A stretch of 64,000 nucleotides of DNA from Halorhabdus utahensis DSM 12940 (GTDB taxonomy: Archaea; Halobacteriota; Halobacteria; Halobacteriales; Haloarculaceae), in assembly GCF_000023945.1 (NCBI RefSeq), contig NC_013158.1:930001-994000 (forward strand), read 5' to 3'. Within the stretch, counting starts at the first letter, position 1, and every line of letters starts with the position of its first letter. This document shows positions 1-7,447 of this stretch, piece by piece. The notes under the pieces are model-generated. The model was not told the DNA's origin, did not search any database, and saw only the letters and a program-made list of their open reading frames with translations. A program made the position numbers and the translations under genes.

Positions 1-313
1 TCACGACGACGTCGGCCGCGACCTCCTGGGCGTAGGCACAGATCTCCGCAGCCGGCCGTCCCTCTCTGACAGCCGTGACCACCGATCGATCAGTCTGTTG
101 GGTCAGTTGGGCAAGCACATCCTCACCGTGCTGCTGAAGCGCGGCTTCGAGATCGTCCCGGACCGCCGCCGGGGAGGCGTCGACCTCGCTCGCGTCAGTC
201 ACGTACAGCGCATGGACCGTCGCGTCGAATCGACGGGCGAGATCAAGGCCGACTGTCACCGCCCGGTCAGCGCTCTGGGAGCCGTCAGTCGCCAGAACCA
301 CCGTGTCGTACAT
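1..313 (-). CDS. Universal stress protein (UspA family), 3' end outside window
   Basis: The protein begins MYDTVVLATDGSQSADRAV, the classic first beta strand and loop of the UspA fold, and about 104 residues are visible before the window edge cuts off the C-terminus, so the nucleotide-binding G-2x-G-9x-G(S/T) motif cannot be checked. The ATG at 313 is supported by a TATA-like element reading CTTTATAC on the minus strand about 27 bases upstream, which would give a nearly leaderless transcript. It is divergent from another UspA gene. UspA proteins are cytoplasmic and help survival under stress; nothing here indicates the ligand. Confidence 0.9.
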   Translation of the reverse strand, partial: MYDTVVLATDGSQSADRAVTVGLDLARRFDATVHALYVTDASEVDASPAAVRDDLEAALQQHGEDVLAQLTQQTDRSVVTAVREGRPAAEICAYAQEVAADVVV

Positions 314-334
314 AGACGAGCATGGCGGTCGGTT

Positions 335-344
335 CGTATAAAGG
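335..344 (-). promoter_or_regulatory. TATA-like promoter element of the first usp gene
   Basis: On the minus strand this reads CCTTTATACG, about 27 bases before the ATG at 313. That is the distance expected for a haloarchaeal leaderless transcript. The call rests on motif and spacing only. Confidence 0.45.
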
Positions 345-470
345 TTCAGTGACCGCCCACGGAGGACCTGTCCAACCTTGATCAGGACTGGAGATGCAGT
401 TCGATAGGGAAACGGTCCGAGAGTCGTCCCTCGGTGGGTTTTTTGAGGGGTCACGCCGCAGGAGAGGATA

Positions 471-923
471 ATGGCTGTCGAAATCGACACGATACTGGTA
501 CCGGTCGACGGCACGGACCGTTCTGATCGGGCCGTCAAGCACGCATTGCCGATCGCCGACCGGTACGATGCCGAGGTACACATCCTGTACGTGATCGAGG
601 AGACGGTCGCTGCGGGGCTCGAACAGGGAGATATCGAAGCCGACAGTGTCGCGAACGAACACCGGGCGTTCATGGACGCCGTCCGGGAACAGGTGCGTGC
701 GGACGGCCACAACATCGACCTCTCACAGTCGACCGTCTTTGGCTATTCGGCAAGTTCACTGACTCGGCACCCAGTCAGCGTCGTGTTGGACGCCGCCGAG
801 GACATCGGCGCGGACTTCATCGTCATTCCCCGCCAGTCCGTCATGGACGAACCTGGCGCAATGCTCGGCAAAGTCGCCGAATACGTCCTCACGTACGCGA
901 GTCAACCCGTTCTCTCGGTCTAG
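471..923 (+). CDS. Universal stress protein (UspA family)
   Basis: This 150-residue protein starts MAVEIDTILVPVDGTDRSD, the UspA strand 1 and D-G-S/T loop. The C-terminal half (GADFIVIPRQS, then GAMLGKVAEYVLTYASQPVLSV) fits the fold, but the ATP-binding G-2x-G-9x-G motif is degenerate, so it may not bind ATP. A Shine-Dalgarno-like AGGAGAGG lies just before the ATG, so this gene probably has a leader, unlike its divergent neighbour. Its end overlaps the end of the convergent acetyltransferase gene by 4 bases. UspA proteins are cytoplasmic dimers linked to stress tolerance. Confidence 0.9.
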   Translation: MAVEIDTILVPVDGTDRSDRAVKHALPIADRYDAEVHILYVIEETVAAGLEQGDIEADSVANEHRAFMDAVREQVRADGHNIDLSQSTVFGYSASSLTRHPVSVVLDAAEDIGADFIVIPRQSVMDEPGAMLGKVAEYVLTYASQPVLSV

Positions 924-1549
924 GGTTCGTCGTCGGGTTCACGTTCGGCATCGTCATCTGCGTCGGAAGCCGAATCGGTTCCTGTGTTGGCCGCCTCGGA
1001 AGCCGAATCGTCACCACTGGAGTCGGCGATCCGGATCGCCATCTCCAGTTCGAAACTCTCGGTGTTTCGGATCTCGAAGCCGACTTTCTGGTAGAGCCCG
1101 ATGGCGGGTTCGTTCCAGCGCTCGACCGTCAACCAGACGCGATCGATGCCGCTGTCTTTGCCGTAACCGAGCAGCGTCTGGAGTAACTCCGTGCCGATAC
1201 CCGCCGACTGGTGACTGCCGAGGACGAAAATCGCCAGTTCGGATGCTCCCTCCTCGTCCGGGACTAGCATTGCATGGCCGACGGCATCACCGTCGTGCCA
1301 GGCGATCGTGTTCAGGCAGTCAGGCTCGAAGACGCGTTCGAGCCATCGCCGGATCGACTCCTCGCCGACCGGCGGGATGCCCTGGGCCCGGTCCTCCGAG
1401 TCGAACGCCTTGTACATCTCGACGAGTGCCTCTCGATCGTCGTCGGCGACCCGGACCACGATCTCCCGACCGATGCCGTCGATGAACCGATGTGGCGGAG
1501 TCGGAAACGGCCCGGATATCTCCGCCGGGTAGGATCGATCTCCGTTCAT
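920..1549 (-). CDS. GNAT-family N-acetyltransferase with acidic tail
   Basis: A 209-residue GCN5-related acetyltransferase. Residues about 28-165 hold the GNAT core: LAIFVLGSHQSAGIGTELLQ is motif A (the acetyl-CoA pyrophosphate loop Q/R-x-x-G-x-G/A) and WNEPAIGLYQKVGFE is motif B. The last 40 or so residues are a low-complexity Asp/Glu/Ser tail. Its ATG overlaps the stop of the upstream usp gene (ATGA), so the two are probably cotranscribed and translationally coupled. The acceptor substrate cannot be told from sequence. Confidence 0.88.
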   Translation of the reverse strand: MNGDRSYPAEISGPFPTPPHRFIDGIGREIVVRVADDDREALVEMYKAFDSEDRAQGIPPVGEESIRRWLERVFEPDCLNTIAWHDGDAVGHAMLVPDEEGASELAIFVLGSHQSAGIGTELLQTLLGYGKDSGIDRVWLTVERWNEPAIGLYQKVGFEIRNTESFELEMAIRIADSSGDDSASEAANTGTDSASDADDDAEREPDDEP

Positions 1550-1914
1550 CGGATGAGTGTCACCGGGGTTTCGGCGTTGAGTATCACGAACTCGGCGATG
1601 GATCCGAGCTGGATCTTCCCGAGAGGACTCCGCTGGCCGCCACCGATCACCAGTCTGTCGAAGTCCCCCTCGTCGGCCAGCCCGACGAGGTCACCGGCTG
1701 GATGGCCCGACAGACGATGGATCTCCGCATCCACGCCGGCCGAGTCGAGAACGTCACGGACGTCGGACTCGATCTCGGTCGTCGTCGCGTCGACGTCTTC
1801 GGCGTCGAAGATCGCCACCGCCAGCTCGTCGCCAGTTTCCTGCACCCGCTCGACGGTGTCCTCGAGCGCGCGTCGGGAGCGTTCACTCCCGCCGACTCCC
1901 AACAGGATTTTCAT
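1546..1914 (-). CDS. Universal stress protein (UspA family)
   Basis: A 122-residue UspA protein. The start MKILLGVGGSERS at 1914 is chosen because the fold begins there; a longer reading frame only adds non-homologous residues. The C-terminal LVIGGGQRSPLGKIQLGSIAEFVI carries the full G-2x-G-9x-G(S) nucleotide-binding pattern, suggesting an ATP-binding UspA. It is the first gene of a two-gene unit with the GNAT enzyme (ATGA overlap), which hints at acetylation as part of a stress response, although that link is inference. Confidence 0.9.
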   Translation of the reverse strand: MKILLGVGGSERSRRALEDTVERVQETGDELAVAIFDAEDVDATTTEIESDVRDVLDSAGVDAEIHRLSGHPAGDLVGLADEGDFDRLVIGGGQRSPLGKIQLGSIAEFVILNAETPVTLIR

Positions 1915-2030
1915 ATGTCTCCCATTGGGGTAGCGCCTAAAAAGTCTCTGTTCCTCGGTACACGTCCCGGCAGGGTTTGCCAGAGATTTCCGGCGACATA
2001 CTTTTTCCCACCGGGTCCACAGGTCATCGC

Positions 2031-2792
2031 ATGGACGACCGCTCACCGCCCGCAGACGAGGAAGAGCCGACCGATGGTTCGTCGTCACCGACCGAAGACG
2101 TGACCGATCCGGCGGCGAGCGCGAACCGGCCCGCCGACCAGCGCGACGCGACCGCTGACGCCGTCGACAACGCGAAGGACCCGACCGAGGCGGACGACCC
2201 GATTGATCGCTCCGACGAGACGGGGGCCTCGACGGCGGAGGGCGAGACAGACGAGGACGTCCCGGCGGACGTCCGCTCGTACGAACGCTTCCAGAAGATC
2301 GACGGCGGCACCTACGAGCGGGCCAACGACTTCCTCCGGGAACGTACCTACATCACTGCCCGCGAGTGGGCCATCGCCCGCCTCTGTGCGGACTTCCGGA
2401 CCGAGACCGGGGTCGAGATGACCAAGATCGGCGAGAACCTGCCAGAACTCGTCCCGTTCATGACCGACACCTACTCGCCGCAGGCGGTCAATCAGGCCCG
2501 GGCTTCGTTCGAGGAGAAAGTCCGGATGGCCGGCGCGACCTTTCTCTATGGCGCGATGAGTGACTTCTTCACCGCCGACGAACTCGACGATCTGATGTAC
2601 GAAGCCACGGAAGTGGCGAAGTTCCTCCTGGAAGTCGAGGGCGTCGAACTGAGCGTCGGCGAGGAACTCGAAGCCGAGGATCGGATCTCGGAGGTCATGC
2701 GCGAAGTGCGCGATCAAAGTGTCGCCCTGCGCCACGACGAGGCCGAGTGCCCCGAGTGCGGGCATACCTTCGAAGTCGCCGTCGACGAGTAA
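2031..2792 (+). CDS. DUF5806 family protein
   Basis: A 253-residue haloarchaeal protein of unknown function that I recognise as DUF5806. The first 80 or so residues are acidic, low-complexity and probably disordered. The conserved domain follows, with YERFQKIDGGTYERAND, a hydrophobic helical region (LPELVPFMTDTYSPQ) and FLYGAMSDFFTADELDD. The C-terminus has a single CPECGH knuckle, half of a zinc ribbon, so a dimeric zinc site is possible. The ATG at 2031 is preferred over an upstream in-frame start because the leader residues do not resemble the family. It converges on pyrC with a 7-base gap. Confidence 0.8.
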   Translation: MDDRSPPADEEEPTDGSSSPTEDVTDPAASANRPADQRDATADAVDNAKDPTEADDPIDRSDETGASTAEGETDEDVPADVRSYERFQKIDGGTYERANDFLRERTYITAREWAIARLCADFRTETGVEMTKIGENLPELVPFMTDTYSPQAVNQARASFEEKVRMAGATFLYGAMSDFFTADELDDLMYEATEVAKFLLEVEGVELSVGEELEAEDRISEVMREVRDQSVALRHDEAECPECGHTFEVAVDE

Positions 2793-2799
2793 GGGGTGG

Positions 2800-4266
2800 T
2801 TACTGGACCTCGTCGCCCGGCTCCGCGACCACGTCGTCGGTTTCAGTATCGTCGCCGCTCGGTTCCGCGACCTCGTCATCTGCCCCGGTATCGTCCAAGT
2901 CAGGTTGGGCTGTCCCGGCCGAGGCACTCGACAGTTCCCCGTCACTGGTCGTCTGCTCGTCCGGTTGTGGTGCCTCTTGGGTTACGTCGCGCGCGAGACG
3001 AACGTTCCGTCCCTGATGGTCGGCGAAGTCCTCGTCGTCCCGTTCGTAGACGACGGCCCCTCGAACCATCGTGACCTCGGGGAAGACGGCCTGCCAGCCC
3101 TCGAAGGGCGTCCAGTCACACTTCGTGTGGAGGTCGGCGGCCCGGATCTCCCGTGTGGCTTCGGGATCGACGAGGACGAGGTCGGCGTCGTAGCCAGGTG
3201 CGATCCGACCCTTCCTCGGCAGGTCGAACAGCGCAGCCGGGTTCGCGGCCATCAGATCCCGAACGCGTTCGTAGGTGAGATGGTCCCGACGGGCCTCTTC
3301 GAGCAGCAGCGGGAGGGCCGTCTCGACGCCGGGGACTCCACTCGGCGCGTCCCAGATGTCGGCGTCCTTCTCCTCGCTGGTGTGGGGGGCGTGGTCCGTG
3401 GCAATGATGTCGACCTGGCCGTTGCGGACCCGATCGTAGACACGCTCGCGGCGCTTCTCGCGGCGGAGGGGTGGATTCATCCGGCCATGCGTCCCGAGGT
3501 CACCCAGAGACGAGCGGGAGAGAAACAGGTGATGGGGCGTGACTTCGGTGCTGATCCCGGCCGCGCCCGCGGCGTCGATCGCTTCCGGGGTACTCGCATG
3601 GGCGATGTGGAGGTCGACGTCGTACTCACTCGCGAGGGCACAGACCCGTTCGACCGCGTCGATCTCGGCTCGGGCCGCGCGATAGGCCGACCAGGCGTCG
3701 GCGTCGATTCGGTCACGTGCGCCCAGGTTGAACCGACTCGCGTCCTCGGCGTGGACGGTGACGGTCACGTCCGCCTCGGCGGCAGCGGCGAGCGCGTCCC
3801 GGAAGCGACGCTCGTCGATCCCCATGTCGCCCGTCGAATCCGCCAGGAACACTTCTCCCAGGGCGAACACCGGCCGGTCGAGCAGCGAATCGGGGTCCCA
3901 CGCCGGGGAGACGCCGCCGTTGAGGCCGAAATCGACCAGCGATTCGGCCGCCAAATCGGCCTTCCGGTCGAAGGCATCCCCGTCGACAGTCGGCGGGTCG
4001 GTGTTGGGCTGGTCGACGACGGTCGTCACCCCGCCGGCGGCCGCGCTCTGCGAGCCGGTCGTCCAGGTCTCCTTGTGCGGATAGCCGGGTTGCCGGAAGT
4101 GGACATGGGCGTCGATCATGCCCGGCAGAAGCCGTTTGTCCGTCGCGTCGATCTCCCGCTCGCCCTCTGCCCCCGATAGAGCCTCACCGACGGCCCCGAT
4201 CTGTTCGCCGTCGACCCGGACGTCCCGGCGGCGACCGTCCGGAAGCGTCGCGTTCCTGATGAGCAT
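2800..4266 (-). CDS. pyrC: Dihydroorotase
   Basis: A 488-residue amidohydrolase closing carbamoyl-aspartate to dihydroorotate in pyrimidine synthesis. The metal-binding DAHVHFRQPG motif (HxH) is at about residue 47, later metal histidines are in VTVHAE and LHIAHAS, and the catalytic aspartate is in IIATDHAPH. The start MLIRNATLPDG at 4266 matches the family. After the usual end at VRLARDV the protein continues for about 65 acidic low-complexity residues with a near-repeat (DDEVAEPSGD, DDVVAEPGDE), an unusual tail. No other pyr genes are nearby, as is common in haloarchaea. Confidence 0.92.
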   Translation of the reverse strand: MLIRNATLPDGRRRDVRVDGEQIGAVGEALSGAEGEREIDATDKRLLPGMIDAHVHFRQPGYPHKETWTTGSQSAAAGGVTTVVDQPNTDPPTVDGDAFDRKADLAAESLVDFGLNGGVSPAWDPDSLLDRPVFALGEVFLADSTGDMGIDERRFRDALAAAAEADVTVTVHAEDASRFNLGARDRIDADAWSAYRAARAEIDAVERVCALASEYDVDLHIAHASTPEAIDAAGAAGISTEVTPHHLFLSRSSLGDLGTHGRMNPPLRREKRRERVYDRVRNGQVDIIATDHAPHTSEEKDADIWDAPSGVPGVETALPLLLEEARRDHLTYERVRDLMAANPAALFDLPRKGRIAPGYDADLVLVDPEATREIRAADLHTKCDWTPFEGWQAVFPEVTMVRGAVVYERDDEDFADHQGRNVRLARDVTQEAPQPDEQTTSDGELSSASAGTAQPDLDDTGADDEVAEPSGDDTETDDVVAEPGDEVQ

Positions 4267-4332
4267 GGACTCGGGTCGTCGCCCCGCGACCCTAAGTGTT
4301 CCCAAGGCGGTCGAGAATCGGCCCCTCTCACG

Positions 4333-4806
4333 TCACAACGGCTTCTCGTATTCCAGCAGCGTGTACCCGTTCACCCGGCGCGTCCCCACGAGTTCGTACC
4401 CCCGGGCGGGATAGAACGCCGTCGCCGCCTGCTGGCGCCGGGCAGTCGTGAGGACAACTCGCACACAGCCCTGGCTCTCGGCGCAAGCCTCCAGACCGTC
4501 GAGGATCGCGGTCCCGTACCCCGATCGCTGGTGTGCGGGATCGACGGCGATCCGCATGAGTTCGGCCGTTTCCCCGCCGACGAGGAGGCCACCGCAGGCG
4601 ACGATCTGGCCGTTGTCTTCGGCGACCAGAAACGTCCCGCCGGACCTGCAATACGTCTCTTCGATCCACCGGAGATCCTGGTTGCCGGGGACGTCCTCGG
4701 GATCTGTGCCTTCGACGCGGAGCGCGTCCCGGTGGACGCGCCGCACGTCGGGGCCATCGCCGGGCTGAAACCGCCGGACAGTCGAATCGCTGGAACGGCC
4801 GGTCAT
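4333..4806 (-). CDS. GNAT-family N-acetyltransferase
   Basis: A 157-residue acetyltransferase whose GNAT domain fills most of the chain. AELMRIAVDPAHQRSGYGTA contains the acetyl-CoA loop (Q-R-S-G-Y-G) and AATAFYPARGYELVG is motif B. The start MTGRSSDSTVRRF at 4806 overlaps the stop of the upstream isochorismatase-fold gene by one base (TGATG), so the pair is probably an operon. The acceptor is unknown. Confidence 0.88.
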   Translation of the reverse strand: MTGRSSDSTVRRFQPGDGPDVRRVHRDALRVEGTDPEDVPGNQDLRWIEETYCRSGGTFLVAEDNGQIVACGGLLVGGETAELMRIAVDPAHQRSGYGTAILDGLEACAESQGCVRVVLTTARRQQAATAFYPARGYELVGTRRVNGYTLLEYEKPL

Positions 4807-5378
4807 CACGCGAATTCGATCGACTCGCGGTCGAGTACCTCCCCGAACAGCCAGTCGGCGTGCTCCAAGGCGTACTCGCGGTGATCCTCTTTCAGGTACC
4901 CAACGGCGTCCTCGACGAGGACCGGGCGGTAGTCCCGGAGTCCGGCGCTGGCGGCCGTATGGAGGACGCAGACGTTCGCCAGCGTCCCACAGATCAGCAG
5001 GTCGTCGATCCCGTGGGCCGTGAGCCACCCGTCGAGTTGGGTCTCGTGGAAGGCGTCGTAGGTGTGTTTCTCGACGATCAGATCGGCATCGCGGGATTTG
5101 AGCTTCGAGACCAGTTCGGCATCCCAGGTGCCCTCGCGGACGTGTTCGCCCCAGCGGTCGAACTCGTCGTAGTAGTGGGCGTCCTCGAACTGCTCGTCGG
5201 TGTGGACGTCGCGAGTGTAGACGACTGACGCGCCCATTTCACCGGCGCGATCGACCAGTTCGACGCAGGGGTCGATCGCGTCTTCGCTCGGCGGTGCGTA
5301 GAGGCTCCCCTCCTGGTGACAGAAGCCGTTCTGCATGTCCACGACGACCACGGCGGTCGAATCTGGATCGAATATCAT
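4806..5378 (-). CDS. Isochorismatase-family cysteine hydrolase (possibly nicotinamidase)
   Basis: A 190-residue cytosolic hydrolase. The catalytic triad of the superfamily is complete: Asp in AVVVVDMQNGF, Lys in LIVEKHTYDAF and Cys in ICGTLANVCVLHT. The segment TRDVHTDEQFEDAHYYDEF supplies a D-x-H and a further His like the metal site of PncA, which would make it a nicotinamidase. A nicotinate phosphoribosyltransferase gene about 4.7 kb away fits that pathway, but the assignment is inference. The start MIFDPDSTAVVVV at 5378 is where the fold begins. It is the first gene of a two-gene operon with the GNAT enzyme. Confidence 0.85.
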   Translation of the reverse strand: MIFDPDSTAVVVVDMQNGFCHQEGSLYAPPSEDAIDPCVELVDRAGEMGASVVYTRDVHTDEQFEDAHYYDEFDRWGEHVREGTWDAELVSKLKSRDADLIVEKHTYDAFHETQLDGWLTAHGIDDLLICGTLANVCVLHTAASAGLRDYRPVLVEDAVGYLKEDHREYALEHADWLFGEVLDRESIEFA

Positions 5379-5502
5379 TTCACGATCTGATTGGCACGTG
5401 ACGCGCAAAATGGTTTCCCGACATCGGTTCGGTCGCGTCGGGCCGCACCGCCGAGTGGGTGACGCCCGTACGAGACAAAAAGGAAAATACTTATTACTAT
5501 AG

Positions 5503-5518
5503 GTAAAGGGGGCTTTAC
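5503..5518. promoter_or_regulatory. Palindrome GTAAAG-GGGG-CTTTAC in a promoter region
   Basis: A perfect 6-base inverted repeat around GGGG lies between an AT-rich TATA-like stretch (about 5487-5501) and the ATG at 5524. Its position at the expected transcription start suggests an operator for the surface-protein gene. No regulator is identified. Confidence 0.4.
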
Positions 5519-5523
5519 ACACG

Positions 5524-7356
5524 ATGCGACGAAGGTATACAAAGATCCTGACTGCCCTGTGCGTTGTCGTGCTGGCACTCCAGCCAGTCACCGCAGCGAC
5601 AGCGATGGCAGGCGACGTATCGACACCGGCAGCGAGTGAATCACTCACAGCAGCCGACGTTGCCGAAACGGGGACAAACGAGACGATTTCGAACGAAACC
5701 CATCCACCGGACCCTGAAGCGGACGTCCTGGGGTGGGAGAACGGCTACTGGTACAACGAAACGATCGACGTTACCCCAGAAGACGGACTGAACGAGTCGG
5801 AACTCGACGCTGTCGTCGCCCGGAGTATGGCCCGCGTCGAGCAGATCCGACAACTCGAATTCGAGGAGACGGTCCCGGTAGAAGTGATCTCTCGGGAGGA
5901 ACACAGCGAACAGATCACTAACCGGTCGACGAACGCGACCACTGCACAGCGCCTGAGTGCGAACGTCATATACGAAGCGCTATTCATGGTCAACGAATCG
6001 GCCAACGCGGTCCGCAATGTAGAACAGAATCAGGCCAATTGGCGCGGCTACTACGACCCGTCGGCTGGTGAGATCAAGATTATCTCGGCGAACGCCTCGA
6101 CGCCGAAGATGGATGAAATCGTCCTGTCACAGGAACTGTTCCACGCGCTGCAGGACCAGCGTTTCAACCTCTCGTCGTTCAATGGGCCCACACAGGAACT
6201 CCGTAACGCCAACGACGGCATCATCGAAGGTGACGCCAACTACGTGGATTATCGCTACCAGGAGCGATGTGAGAACGAGTGGAGCGGGACCTGCATTGTC
6301 CCTGAACGGTCACAGAGTGGATCGAACAGCGACACCCACGTCGGCCTCTACCAGATTTTCCTCCAGCCATACGCTGACGGCCCGGCGTTCGTTCGAGACC
6401 TCCACCAATCCGAGGGCTGGGATGCGGTGAATGCGGTCTACGAGAACCCGCCAGCCTCGACCGAGCAGACGATCCACCCCGAAAAGTACGGTGAAGACGA
6501 ACCGTCGCCAGTTCCCATCGAAGATACCAGCGACGACCGCTGGCGACCACTCGATATCAACGCGAGCATCAACTACGCCTCCTTCGGCGAGGCTGGACTG
6601 TTCGTGGCGCTTTGGTATCCGGGCTACGAGAGCCAGCTCTCGACAGAGATCATTCCCTACCGGGACCACGTGAATATCGGTGCCGATGGTGCCCTCGACG
6701 AGTTCGATCCCTACGACTACGACCACCGGTACACGGCAGGATGGGACGGCGACAAACTCCTGCCGTACGTGACCGAGGAGTCGAGCGAGACCAACGAGAC
6801 CGGCTACGTCTATAAGACGGTCTGGGACTCGCCGGACGACGCCGAAGAGTTCCAAAATGGGTACGAGCAACTCCTCGCCTTCCACGGCGCTGAATCCGTC
6901 GAGGGCCACGAGAACGTCTACCGGATTCCCGAGGGAGAGGAGTTCGACGACGCCATCTCCCTGAATCGGACCGGCGAGACGTTCACGATCGTCAACGCGC
7001 CGAGCGTCGATGAACTCTCGGCCGTCCGGGAGGGGGCAACTCCTGAAGTCGAGGAATCAACCGAGTCAGACGAGACGACCGAGACAGACGGTTCGACGAC
7101 TGACACTGACGAAACAACCGAGACAGACAAATCGACCGAGTCTGACACAGCGACCGACGAACCTGATTCGACGACTGAGAGCGGTGATGAAACCGCGGAC
7201 GAATCGGAAACGGCAGAGTCACCGACGACTGAGAGTCAAGATGAGACCGACGAACAGTCAACCGAGACGACGACAGCGTCCGGTCCTGGGTTCACGTTCG
7301 GGGCGGCAGTTGTCGCGCTCGTCGCGCTGATCGGGACGGCGCGACGCATCGACTGA
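5524..7356 (+). CDS. Hvo_1808-type surface protein, PGF-CTERM anchored (copy 1)
   Basis: A 610-residue exported protein. It has a Sec-type signal peptide (about residues 1-30), a conserved luminal domain opening with DPEADVLGWENGYWYNE, a Thr/Glu/Asp-rich stalk (about 505-580) and a C-terminal SGPGF followed by a hydrophobic helix and basic end, the PGF-CTERM signal for archaeosortase processing and lipid anchoring. Residues 203-207 are QELFH, which aligns with the HExxH metallopeptidase motif seen in related proteins but with Gln for the first His. Glu235 in IIEGDANY sits where a third metal ligand would be. So it may be a non-catalytic relative. The next gene is a close tandem duplicate. Confidence 0.85.
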   Translation: MRRRYTKILTALCVVVLALQPVTAATAMAGDVSTPAASESLTAADVAETGTNETISNETHPPDPEADVLGWENGYWYNETIDVTPEDGLNESELDAVVARSMARVEQIRQLEFEETVPVEVISREEHSEQITNRSTNATTAQRLSANVIYEALFMVNESANAVRNVEQNQANWRGYYDPSAGEIKIISANASTPKMDEIVLSQELFHALQDQRFNLSSFNGPTQELRNANDGIIEGDANYVDYRYQERCENEWSGTCIVPERSQSGSNSDTHVGLYQIFLQPYADGPAFVRDLHQSEGWDAVNAVYENPPASTEQTIHPEKYGEDEPSPVPIEDTSDDRWRPLDINASINYASFGEAGLFVALWYPGYESQLSTEIIPYRDHVNIGADGALDEFDPYDYDHRYTAGWDGDKLLPYVTEESSETNETGYVYKTVWDSPDDAEEFQNGYEQLLAFHGAESVEGHENVYRIPEGEEFDDAISLNRTGETFTIVNAPSVDELSAVREGATPEVEESTESDETTETDGSTTDTDETTETDKSTESDTATDEPDSTTESGDETADESETAESPTTESQDETDEQSTETTTASGPGFTFGAAVVALVALIGTARRID

Positions 7357-7447
7357 CCGGCGACACGGTGGCTAGACCGACTGCCGGGTTTCGTCGGTAC
7401 GCCACCGGTACCGAGAATTTTTAACCGACTCGCCCTCCAGTCGAGGT

